Assembly (NCBI GenBank): GCA_041392305.1
Contig: JAWKMJ010000002.1
Coordinates: 186,001 to 250,000 of the forward strand
DNA length: 64,000 bases
Direction: 5' to 3'
Source of the DNA: JAGQYP01 sp041392305
Lineage (GTDB): Bacteria; Bacteroidota; Bacteroidia; Flavobacteriales_D; Crocinitomicaceae
How positions within the stretch are numbered: the stretch's first letter is position 1; each line of letters opens with the position of its first letter. The translations under genes and the position numbers were made by a program. The notes below the pieces were generated by a model. It made no database searches and was not told where the DNA came from. It saw only the letters and a program-made list of their open reading frames with translations. Below are positions 1-9,714 of the stretch, piece by piece.

Positions 1-2
1 TG

Positions 3-2924
3 AAATACAGCGGGAGTTCATGGGATACTTTAGATTATTCTCCTATTTGGAATATTGGACCTTATACGCCTTCTTCTATTAATTCTATTTCAGGATATGT
101 TACGCCAACAGATGTTTTTCTTGGGATAACTATTTTTAATGGAGGTGCGAAATCAACTCAAGATGATGCTTTACTCTTACGAAGTGATCCTGCTACAGGA
201 CCCTTTTTGCATCCTTCTGGTATTGGCGGGCCACTTCCTTTTCATGCAGATCGAATTTCAATTGATGGAGATGGAACTGAAACACCATGGATCATAACAA
301 ATAATGCAGTGGCTTATGATTCAGTTCATGTGTATAAATACACTGGTGGTGGTCTTGGAAATGTACAAGGAATGCAGTTTAGTTTTGATATTTCTAATGT
401 TCAGATTTCAAGAACACATGGACAACCTCAAATCTTGATTTCGACCTATGGCGGAGTTGAGAATACTGATATTTTTGTCTACAATGGTGCTCAATTTGAG
501 AATGTACATCCATCCCAGTTGGGATTGGGTCAAATTGATGATGATTATCCTGAATTTGCTCAACATCCCGTAAACGGGAATCCTTATGTAATTACTGAAT
601 TTGTTTCAGATTCTGTTGCAGTTTTTGCCTTGAATGACCTTCCGTACATTGATTCATATCAGGTACATGACGTTTGTCCAAGCGGAGGAACTTTCCTCGA
701 GAACTTGGCGATTCGAGACATGGATAGAGATAGTGTATGGATTATTGGAACTTCAAGTAATCAGACTATTGTAAGTGATTTCGATATTTATGTTTACCAT
801 AATTTCTATTCTCCCGATTCAACCTTGTCTTATTTCGATATCGATTTTGGGTTTGCACAAACTGGAACTTGTGATATTTATTTAGACATATATGATGGTA
901 TTTCTCATCAAAGAGACACCATTCCCGTAACAATCCTTTCCGACCCGATTCTGGACGAAACAGGAATCAATAATTTATCGGTCTGTGATAATCAAGGACC
1001 AATTAATTTAGATGGACTGGTTTTACCAACAGGAGGGACCTATTCGGGTCCTGCAATTAATGGGAATTTTTTGGATGCTCAAATTGCTCAGGCTATTGGT
1101 GTGATTTATTATGATTATACTGATGGGAATGGATGTTCTGTTAGCTCAGAAATTACTTTGAATACATTTAATGCACCCTCTTTATCGCTCGGCGCTGGAA
1201 TTACAGCTGCAAATTGTGGAACTGCTGATGGAGCAGCCGAAGTAACGGTAACTGCAGGATCTTCAAATGATTATTATTTCTATTGGAGTACAGGTGCAAC
1301 TACAACTTTAATCAATAATATTGCTTCAGGCCAATATGTTGCGAATGTGATCGACACCAATGATTGTCAGGTTTCCCTTCCTGTTGTGGTGCCATCTTTG
1401 GCTATTACTATCACGGAAAATAATACTGCACCGACTTGTCACAATAGTTCGAATGGGGCAATAGATCTTACTTTATCAGGCTCTGGACCTTTCGAATATT
1501 ACTGGATTACTGGAGATACAACTGAAGATTTAACGAATTTATCTGTAGGCTTTTATTCAGTAATGATTACAGATAATAATGGATGTTCAACTTCACATTT
1601 AGTCAATTTAGAACCAGCAACACCAAGCTTGTATTTGGATGCTGTTGTAAATGATGGGAATTGCGGATCCAATAATGGTGGTGTGACTATAAATCAGGTA
1701 ATTGGAGGATCAGGTTCATTCTCATTTTTATGGAGTAACGCCCAAACTACGCAAAGTTTGACAAACGTTGCCCCTGGAATTTACTCTGTTACTGTTACGG
1801 ACGGTGCATGTACCTATATGGAAGAATTTACAGTTAGTACTTTTGATGGTCCTTATATTTCAACTGAATCAGTTACTAATGTAGATTGTAATCAAAATAA
1901 TGGAGCCATAGATATTTCAATTTATTCAGGTGCGAATAATGTACAGTCTATTTTGTGGTCTAATTCATCAGCGACTGAAGATTTAACTGGATTATCTGCT
2001 GGGACTTATAACGTGGTCGTTACTGATGTGACTGGTTGTGAAACTTATAGTTCTTTCTTGATAGAAGGGGTGAAACCAGCTCAGCAACCAATCTGTGTGG
2101 TTACCGTGGATTCAACCACTACTACAAATTTATTAGTTTGGGAAAGAGTTCAAGCTACAGGGATTTCTCACTACAATATTTACAGAGAGACGGGAGCTAT
2201 TGATAATTACACATTGGTTGGGACTGTTAATGCTACGGATGAATCTATTTGGAATGATGTCAATGCTTCACCAGTTGTAACTTCTTGGAGATATAAACTT
2301 TCTTCAGTGGATGACTGTGGTGTGGAAAGTGATTTATCGGCTCATCACAAGACAATTCATGTTACGATCAACAAAGGAACTGGAACCAATTACAATGTTT
2401 TCTGGGATGATTATGAAGGGATCAATTATTCTACAGTAAATCTGTATAGATATGATGCAGTCAATGGAGCTATTGTTTTGGCAACTTTACCATCCAATAT
2501 TTACTCATATACGGACAACCCTGGAACAGATACTCTGGGATTGGATTATTTTGTTGGCTTTGATTTAGTTTCTCCTTGTACATCCTCGAGAGCTCAGGAT
2601 TACAATGGAACGAGATCAAACAGATCCGCAGGGATTTTCGACCCGGGAAATGGAGTGAATCTCTCTATCGAAGAATATGAGGATATCAATGACCAATTTG
2701 TGGTTTATCCTAATCCAAACAATGGAGTGTTTACCATAGATTTTAGTCTCATGAACGGTTCTAAACAAATTAAACTAATCGATTCAAGAGGAAGAATTGT
2801 AGCCTATAAAACAACATCTCAAAATACCTACAATTTGACTATGAACCATTTGGAATCAGGAATGTACTTCGTTGAGGTCATTTATAATAATCAAAAAGGA
2901 ATTAAGAAAATAATTATTCAATAA
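3..2924 (+). CDS. Secreted SprB-repeat protein with T9SS type A sorting domain (X1), 5' end outside window
   Basis: The reading frame is open to the left edge of the window, so the gene starts upstream. The first residues read here (KYSGSSWDTL) align with an internal part of the paralogue at 6318-9704 (HNGSNWDTL). The visible order is: the end of a beta-propeller-like region, a Cys-containing PxGGxYSGP domain, four SprB-type repeats (each with a WSTG/WSN core, TxxLxNxxxGxYxVxVxDxxxC and a conserved Cys), an FN3-like module (SHYNIYRE), a conserved linker GTRSNRSAG, and a C-terminal type A T9SS tail (VYPNPNNGVF, then GMYFVEV, ending KKIIIQ). The tail predicts export across the outer membrane and cleavage or surface attachment. 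It lies 10 bp before the next gene and probably shares its transcript. The ligand or role is unknown; adhesion is a possibility but not shown. Confidence 0.85.
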   Translation, partial: KYSGSSWDTLDYSPIWNIGPYTPSSINSISGYVTPTDVFLGITIFNGGAKSTQDDALLLRSDPATGPFLHPSGIGGPLPFHADRISIDGDGTETPWIITNNAVAYDSVHVYKYTGGGLGNVQGMQFSFDISNVQISRTHGQPQILISTYGGVENTDIFVYNGAQFENVHPSQLGLGQIDDDYPEFAQHPVNGNPYVITEFVSDSVAVFALNDLPYIDSYQVHDVCPSGGTFLENLAIRDMDRDSVWIIGTSSNQTIVSDFDIYVYHNFYSPDSTLSYFDIDFGFAQTGTCDIYLDIYDGISHQRDTIPVTILSDPILDETGINNLSVCDNQGPINLDGLVLPTGGTYSGPAINGNFLDAQIAQAIGVIYYDYTDGNGCSVSSEITLNTFNAPSLSLGAGITAANCGTADGAAEVTVTAGSSNDYYFYWSTGATTTLINNIASGQYVANVIDTNDCQVSLPVVVPSLAITITENNTAPTCHNSSNGAIDLTLSGSGPFEYYWITGDTTEDLTNLSVGFYSVMITDNNGCSTSHLVNLEPATPSLYLDAVVNDGNCGSNNGGVTINQVIGGSGSFSFLWSNAQTTQSLTNVAPGIYSVTVTDGACTYMEEFTVSTFDGPYISTESVTNVDCNQNNGAIDISIYSGANNVQSILWSNSSATEDLTGLSAGTYNVVVTDVTGCETYSSFLIEGVKPAQQPICVVTVDSTTTTNLLVWERVQATGISHYNIYRETGAIDNYTLVGTVNATDESIWNDVNASPVVTSWRYKLSSVDDCGVESDLSAHHKTIHVTINKGTGTNYNVFWDDYEGINYSTVNLYRYDAVNGAIVLATLPSNIYSYTDNPGTDTLGLDYFVGFDLVSPCTSSRAQDYNGTRSNRSAGIFDPGNGVNLSIEEYEDINDQFVVYPNPNNGVFTIDFSLMNGSKQIKLIDSRGRIVAYKTTSQNTYNLTMNHLESGMYFVEVIYNNQKGIKKIIIQ

Positions 2925-2934
2925 AACACTCACT

Positions 2935-5900
2935 ATGAAAAGATTGCTCTTCGCGATTACACTGCTCACTAGCCTAAATCAACTTAACTCTCAATCTTGG
3001 CATAATGTAGGTCCAATTGGAACTCCTGTTGCTACAAACGTGACAGAATCAGAGTTTATCATTGCTGCTGATGGAACACCTTATGTGTTTTATGTTTCTA
3101 GTGATACGCAAAAGGGAAGTGTTAAAAAATGGGATGGATCAAGCTGGATCAACTTTGGTCCTGCTAATTTTACGGAAACTTTACCTTACAATATTAGACT
3201 TGAAAGTTATGGGTCTTCGGTTTTTGTATCCTACTATTGGTTCGATTCTGGTAATGACTTCATAAAAGTCCATGAAGTTACAGCTTCTGGTACGGTAGAT
3301 ATGTCTAGTTATATTGGACAAGGTGTAATTCTCACTAACTCCAATGATCCTTATGATTTCAATGTATCACCATCTGGAGAGGTTCAACTAGCATTTTTCG
3401 AGAATTATTGGGAAAATTCATTTCTTTTTTGTGTTTGGAATGGATCTCATTTTAATGATCCATATAATTACCTGCCAGGGAACACCCAAAATGCAATACA
3501 AATAGAGACAGACATGTTTGGAAACGATTGGGTAAGTGTGTGTACTGGTAGTCAAATTGAACTGCTAAAAAGAAGTGGAAATACTTGGACAAATCAAATT
3601 AATGCTTTTCAGGGAGGAACGTATACTAAAATCGATCTTTCTTATAATTATGAGTTTGGTGCTAGTGATGTACGAGTAAATACATTTTGTACTCATCAAA
3701 ACCAGCATGACTTAAAATTAACACAATATGAAAATGCAACAATGAACTATCAAAACTCAGGTGTAATATCGTCTAATATTGAATACTTTGATATCGCATC
3801 AGATTCAAATAGAACGTTCATTTTTGCTTCAGAAGGAACATCTGGTGGGAATTACTATCTTGGTTACTATGATCATATTACTGATGGTTTTTCTCCTATT
3901 CTAAATCCTTTTTTGCCTGAATACACTTACACAGAGGTAGAACTTAAACAAAATGGTGAACCTGTTGTTTCCTATATAGATGCTAGTGGAAGTTTATGGG
4001 TAATTGAGTCTTGGCAAAATGTTTCTTTTACATGTCAAAATTTGTCTACTTGTGGGGGGAATACGGAGACTTTTACCAATGTAATTAATTTAACAAGTGA
4101 AAACTTGGATAATAATGACTTGACTTGGGGGATAGCAACTTCAAACACCACAATTGTTCCTGTGGCTTCTGTAGTAGCCGGTAGTTATCCCGATTATGAT
4201 ATTTTGCTGACTACAAATAAGGTCTATAATGCAAACTTACCGGTTACATTGACTATTTCTGTTGAAGACGAATTAGGAATTGGGAATCAAACTTCAAACC
4301 ACAATCTGAGTGTGAAATATGTAGACTCCTTAATCAACTATTTTACTTCTACATCGGTTTGCAGTAATGTAGGACCAATTGACTTTAACGATTATGTATA
4401 TCCGCTAGGGGGTAATTTTACTGGAATTCCGTCTACAGGTATAGTAAATCCCGCAACTTCTGGAAACCCAGTCACATTCTCTTATTCCACAGTTAGTGCA
4501 GTTGGATGCTATAATCAGATGAATATCGGATTTGGAATTAGTGCCGCTCCATCCGCAACCGTAAATGTTACTAATGCCGGATGTAGCGATTCTACTGGTA
4601 CTGCAATTGTTAGTGCAACAGGAGGATCTTCTCCATATACTTATTATTGGAATACTGGTGCGGATTCGGTCAATTTGGCTGATTTACCTGCAGGTCAGTA
4701 TTTTGTAACGGTAACAGATAACAATGGATGCATGGCAACAGGAGTTGGGAATGTTGGAAATACAAGTATTAATTTGATGGCTTCAGCAAATGGGGTCAGT
4801 TGCCCAGGAGATAATAATGGGAGTATCGATTTAACAATTGCTGGAGTTGGTCCGTACGATATTCTTTGGTCTAATGGATACTGGACAGAAGATATTACCG
4901 GATTGGAACCTGGATTTTACGATGTTACTGTAACCGATGCCAACGGATGTGAGGTAACTGGAACTTATGAAGTATCAGGTCCTAATGAATTTACTGTCTC
5001 GGAATCCAATACTGCCTCTACGTGTGGAGCTTCCACAGGAGCAATTACATTGTTGGTTTCTGGTGGAACAGGTACTTTGGATTACCAATGGTATGATTCT
5101 GGAAGCAATGCGATTGGAACAAATTCCAATTCAATTTCAAATATTGGAGGAGGATCTTACAGTGTTGAAATTTCAGATGCGAATGGATGTACCTATAATT
5201 ATAGCACTACGGTAAGTGAGGCTGGAGCTCCAACAGTTACTGTCGATCAGGTAGTAAAAGCGACTTGTGCCAATGATGGGGCGATCAACATAACAATTAC
5301 TGGAACTCCTACTTCTATTAACTGGAGCAACGGTGCAACAACTGAAGATATTTCTGGTCTGGCACCGGGAACATATACTGTAACAGTTTTAGATGCAGGA
5401 GGATGCCAATCGATCAAAAATGTTACTGTAAATCCACAACTACCCGCTACGCCACAAATATGTGTAGTAACAGTAGACTCGATTACCACCTCGAATGTGG
5501 TGGTATGGGAAAAGGTTGTGACATCGAACATTTCTCATTACAATATCTACAGAGAAGGTTCACAAGCAGGTCAGTACTTGAAAATTGATTCAGTATTATA
5601 TAGTGAAGATTCGGAATTTAACGATTTGGTAGCTTCTCCAATGGTAAGATCATGGAGATATAAGATTTCAGCGGTAGATAACTGTGGAAATGAGTCAGCA
5701 AAGAGTGCCTACCATAAAACGATTCACGCTACAATCAATTTAGGATTGGGATCTAACATCAATATTCTATGGGATTCTTATGAAGGATTAAGCTATTCTT
5801 CCTGGTCTTGCTGGAGATATACCACAACCAATGGATTTGAATTAATCTGGACCAATAGTTCAAATGTATTTTCTTACACAGATACTCCTCCATCAACACA

Positions 5901-6287
5901 AGGATTGATTATGTGATTGGATTCCCATTGGGAACAACCTGTTCATCTAGCTTATTGAAGGCACAGGATTACAATGGAACAAGATCAAATAGATCAGCTG
6001 GAGTGTTTAATGGAAGTGGATTGGGAATAGAGGAGAACGAAGCGACAGACTTTGATGTAGTGGTGTTCCCAAATCCAAGTTCAGGCAACTTCCAGGTTAG
6101 ATTAACAGGAACAGCAAATGGAACCTTTGACTATCAGATTATTGACATCACAGGAAAGATCATTGAAGATGGAAATCAGACTCAAAGAAGTTTCGATATG
6201 GATTTAACAAATCTTGAAAGTGGAATTTACTATCTTCGCATAGTAAATAACGGAGTTGCTAAAATTAATAAGCTGATAATAAAATAA
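2935..6287 (+). pseudogene. Frameshifted secreted SprB-repeat protein (Y1), T9SS tail out of frame
   Basis: The first frame runs 2935-5916 and starts with a signal peptide (MKRLLFAITLLTSLNQLNSQ). It then has a beta-propeller-like region, a PLGGNFTG domain, four SprB-type repeats and an FN3-like module, and stops prematurely after TQGLIM. The rest (VIGFPLG to the type A T9SS tail, FPNPSSGNF) continues in another frame to 6287. The intact paralogue at 9715-13137 reads AGGATTGGATT where this copy has AGGATTGATT, so one G is missing at about 5907. The codons after the break show no further damage. The product would lack its sorting domain and would not be secreted by T9SS. Either the mutation is very recent, or it is an assembly error or phase variant; no slippery heptamer is visible to support programmed frameshifting. 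Confidence 0.85.
5428..6233 (+). repeat. Near-identical tract shared with 12277-13083 (copy A)
   Basis: About 806 bp covering the FN3-like module and most of the T9SS tail of Y1. Read base by base against 12277-13083 I find three differences: T5516 versus C12365, C5829 versus T12678, and the missing G near 5907. Flanking sequence on both sides is clearly diverged, so the boundaries are sharp. Confidence 0.9.
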
Positions 6288-6317
6288 TTGTAATACTGAA
6301 TTAAAATATTTTATCAA

Positions 6318-9300
6318 ATGAAAAAGTTCTTATTTATCACCTTAGTATCACTTTTTTCTACAATATCTGTTGCACAAGATTGGCACACTGTTGGAAATAA
6401 TTTTACTGGGATCCAAGAAAAGAAAATAGTTGTAAATAATGACGGCTATGTTGGAATGTTTTTTAAAGATAATGCTGGAGGTAATGGATTTTTCTGGATT
6501 TATGACCCAAACTCTATGAGTTGGGGTGAAGTGAATGGGAATTTTAATAGTGAATCCGTTCTTGAAATGGATTTGGAAACTGATGGGGTTGATTTTTTTA
6601 TCGCGTATCAAAATTCCTCTCAAAGCACAATTGTCTGGCGAGTTTCTGCAACGGGATCCTTAACTGATTATACTTCTGGAATTGCTCCATCATTTTTTAG
6701 TAATGGAGCGTTTGATATGTTTTTTGATAAATCAACTGGACAGAAATATATAGCCGGGATTAATGGAGACTTAACAGGTTATCATATCCTTGAACACAAT
6801 GGTTCTAATTGGGACACCTTGGCATTGGATTTCACAAGTTCTTTGGGAATATTTCCTTTTAGTTTTTATAGTGTTTCAGGTTATGTAAATGATCAGGATA
6901 TCTATTTGGCCATGTCATTCAATGCGGGAAATGATGAAATTGCTTTTGTTCATTCTCAAGTTGGTACAGGTGTGTTTAATTATGCAAATGGTTTACCTGG
7001 AACGACTCCAATTTCATCAAGTAAAATTATTCTTGCAGGAGATGGAACAGGATATCCGGTTTTGGTAATGAATAAATTTACGGTCCCTGATTCTTTACTC
7101 TATTATGAGTACGATGGAGGAGGTTTTAGCGTAATGACTGGACTCAATTTTCCTGGAAATAATGTCATCAATTATGATGTAGCTGTTGAAGGAGGTAAGA
7201 AAATGGTTTTGGCTACAATTGATGCTGCTTCTGATGCTTCACAAGTTTTCGAGTGGACAGGATCAAATTTTCAAAACGCGCATCCTGGAATGGTGGGATT
7301 AGGTTTTATTGATGATTATGAGACTGATTTGGCCTTGCATCCTTTGACTGGAAAAGCCTATGTGATTGTTGAAAAGCAAACTGATTTTATTCAGACTTAT
7401 GCCTTAAATAGTATGCCGTATGTTGACAATATCACTTTAGCAGGCACATGTATTGGTTCTTACACATACATACTTGATCCAATATACGTGAAAGATGATG
7501 ATTCTGATTCGACATGGATTAGGGTAACTTCAACTATGCAGGCGATTATTGCAGATAGCGACATTTACACATATTTTGTGAATCGGAATGGCCAAATTAC
7601 TTCTTATGAAACAGAAGCCTTTGGAATGTCGGATGGCACAGTAGATATAAAGGTTGTATTATCTGATGGAATTATCAGAGATACTTTAACTTACCAAGTA
7701 ACCGTATTTCCAGCCCCATCCATTGATGTTTCATCAATTGCAGGTTATTCAGTTTGTAATACAAATGGACCTTTAGATTTAAATCCACTAATTTCTCCTG
7801 CTGGAGGATATTGGGGCGGTAGCGCAGTGGATAACGAAGGAATTTTAGATCCAATTCAGGTTCAACAAGACCCAACTGTATTTTATGATTATTATGATGC
7901 AAATGGATGCTATGCATTTGAAGAAATCACTTTAAATCCGGTTACAGGCCCGGAAATTCAAGCTTTAGCTGCTACCCCAGCATCTTGTGGAAATGCCGAT
8001 GGATCAGGTGAGATTCAGGTTGTTGCAGGATCTACAAATGATTATTTTATTCAATGGTCTACTGGAGACACGAATGTAACCATGGTTAACAATCTTGAAT
8101 CCGGACAGTATGTAATTACCGTTGTAGATACTAACAATTGCACAAATTCAAAAAATTACATTGTTCCTTCCGCAGATATAACTGTGACTTACAGCACAAC
8201 GAATCCAAGTTGTTACAATTCTACAAATGGAGCAATTGATCTCACGGTTTCTGGAAATGGGCCTTTTACATATTACTGGATCAATGGGGAAACAACTGAG
8301 GATCTAAACAATATTTCGGGTGGTTTCTACTCTGTAATGATTACGGATAACAATGGATGTACAACTGAAGAGATTGTAAACCTACAATCTCCTTCAGGAA
8401 TGCTTAGTCTCGATGATTCCTCTCCTTATGATGGACAATGTTTAGCCAATGATGGAGGAGTAAGTTTAAGTGTAAGTGGTGGAGTCACACCTTATTCCTT
8501 TCTATGGAGTAATGCTCAAACAAGTCAAAATTTAACAAATGTTGCTCCAGGGACATATAGTGTTACTGTGACTGATGCGAATAATTGTCAAGTTACAGAG
8601 ACCTACACGGTGTCAACATATGATGGACCTTATATCTATCTTGAATCAGTTACAAATGCATCTTGTAATCAAAATGATGGTGAAATTGATATTACAATTT
8701 CAACAAGTCAAAACCCTGTAGCTTCTATATCATGGTCTAATGGACCTTCAACTGAAGATATTACAGGATTAGCTGCCGGATCTTATACGGTGGTTGCAAC
8801 AGATGTAGCGGGATGTGAAGGTCATGCGACTTTCGTAGTAGCTCCGGTAAAACCTGCGGTTCAACCACTTTGTTTGGTTACGGTGGATTCCTTAACTACA
8901 ACAAATGTTCTGGTATGGGAAAGAACAAATTTAACTGGAATTTCTCATTACAATATTTACAGGGAGACAGGTGCAATTGGAAATTATCCACTAGTAGGAA
9001 CGGTAAGTGCCACTAATGAGTCTATTTGGAATGATGTGAGTGCTTCTCCTTTAGTTACATCATGGAGATATAAATTAACTCAAGTAGATGATTGTGGAAT
9101 TGAAAGTAATAAGTCTCCTCACCATAAAACGATGCATGTTTCTATAAGCAAAGGGCTAGGAACGAACTACAATATTTTTTGGGATGATTATGAAGGAATT
9201 CCTTATTCAACAATAAATCTTTGGAGATATGATCTTACCAATGGTCTTCAATTATTGCAGAATTTACCCGCAAATGTATATTCTTACACAGATGATCCTG

Positions 9301-9704
9301 GAATTGATACTCTTGGATTGGATTATTTCGTAGGATTTGATTTGGCAGCCCCATGTACTTCATCAAGGGCACAGGATTACAATGGAACGAGATCGAATCG
9401 CTCTGCTGGAGTTTTTAACCCTGGAAGTGGCACTGGACTATCCATTTTTGAAAATAACGACTTGAGTGATCAAATTCTGATTTATCCAAACCCTAACAAT
9501 GGAGAGTTCACCCTTCAATTTGGGAATACTTTGGTAGGAGAGAAGAAAATTAGAGTGATTGATGCTCGAGGAAAAATCGTTACCTATAAGAAAGCTTTTA
9601 ACTCTACATACGACTTAAATATGGTTCACGTAGAACCAGGCATTTATTTTGTTGAAGTCTTTAATGGAAACAAAAAAGGTGTTCAGAAAATTGTTGTTCA
9701 GTAA
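6318..9704 (+). CDS. Secreted SprB-repeat protein with T9SS type A sorting domain (X2)
   Basis: An intact 1128-residue protein and the complete paralogue of the gene at 3-2924. The signal peptide is MKKFLFITLVSLFSTISVAQ, followed by about 430 residues of beta-propeller-like sequence starting DWHTVG. Next come a PAGGYWGG domain, four SprB-type repeats at roughly residues 550-850, an FN3-like module (SHYNIYRE), the GTRSNRSAG linker and a type A tail (IYPNPNNGEF, PGIYFVEV, ending KKIVVQ). It starts 30 bp after the broken Y1 gene and ends just before Y2, so the four genes look co-transcribed. T9SS tails direct secretion through the outer membrane. SprB-type repeats occur in gliding adhesins and other Bacteroidota surface proteins. 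The specific role here is unknown. Unlike the Y pair, the 3' ends of X1 and X2 have diverged. Confidence 0.88.
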   Translation: MKKFLFITLVSLFSTISVAQDWHTVGNNFTGIQEKKIVVNNDGYVGMFFKDNAGGNGFFWIYDPNSMSWGEVNGNFNSESVLEMDLETDGVDFFIAYQNSSQSTIVWRVSATGSLTDYTSGIAPSFFSNGAFDMFFDKSTGQKYIAGINGDLTGYHILEHNGSNWDTLALDFTSSLGIFPFSFYSVSGYVNDQDIYLAMSFNAGNDEIAFVHSQVGTGVFNYANGLPGTTPISSSKIILAGDGTGYPVLVMNKFTVPDSLLYYEYDGGGFSVMTGLNFPGNNVINYDVAVEGGKKMVLATIDAASDASQVFEWTGSNFQNAHPGMVGLGFIDDYETDLALHPLTGKAYVIVEKQTDFIQTYALNSMPYVDNITLAGTCIGSYTYILDPIYVKDDDSDSTWIRVTSTMQAIIADSDIYTYFVNRNGQITSYETEAFGMSDGTVDIKVVLSDGIIRDTLTYQVTVFPAPSIDVSSIAGYSVCNTNGPLDLNPLISPAGGYWGGSAVDNEGILDPIQVQQDPTVFYDYYDANGCYAFEEITLNPVTGPEIQALAATPASCGNADGSGEIQVVAGSTNDYFIQWSTGDTNVTMVNNLESGQYVITVVDTNNCTNSKNYIVPSADITVTYSTTNPSCYNSTNGAIDLTVSGNGPFTYYWINGETTEDLNNISGGFYSVMITDNNGCTTEEIVNLQSPSGMLSLDDSSPYDGQCLANDGGVSLSVSGGVTPYSFLWSNAQTSQNLTNVAPGTYSVTVTDANNCQVTETYTVSTYDGPYIYLESVTNASCNQNDGEIDITISTSQNPVASISWSNGPSTEDITGLAAGSYTVVATDVAGCEGHATFVVAPVKPAVQPLCLVTVDSLTTTNVLVWERTNLTGISHYNIYRETGAIGNYPLVGTVSATNESIWNDVSASPLVTSWRYKLTQVDDCGIESNKSPHHKTMHVSISKGLGTNYNIFWDDYEGIPYSTINLWRYDLTNGLQLLQNLPANVYSYTDDPGIDTLGLDYFVGFDLAAPCTSSRAQDYNGTRSNRSAGVFNPGSGTGLSIFENNDLSDQILIYPNPNNGEFTLQFGNTLVGEKKIRVIDARGKIVTYKKAFNSTYDLNMVHVEPGIYFVEVFNGNKKGVQKIVVQ

Positions 9705-9714
9705 AAACATGACT

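Noticed and set aside
5890..5930. Programmed -1 frameshift in Y1
   Set aside because: No slippery heptamer or downstream pseudoknot is seen, and the intact paralogue differs by a simple one-base deletion.
9649..9714. Longer start for Y2 inside the preceding gene
   Set aside because: It would place 22 non-signal residues before a perfect signal peptide; the start aligned with Y1 is preferred.
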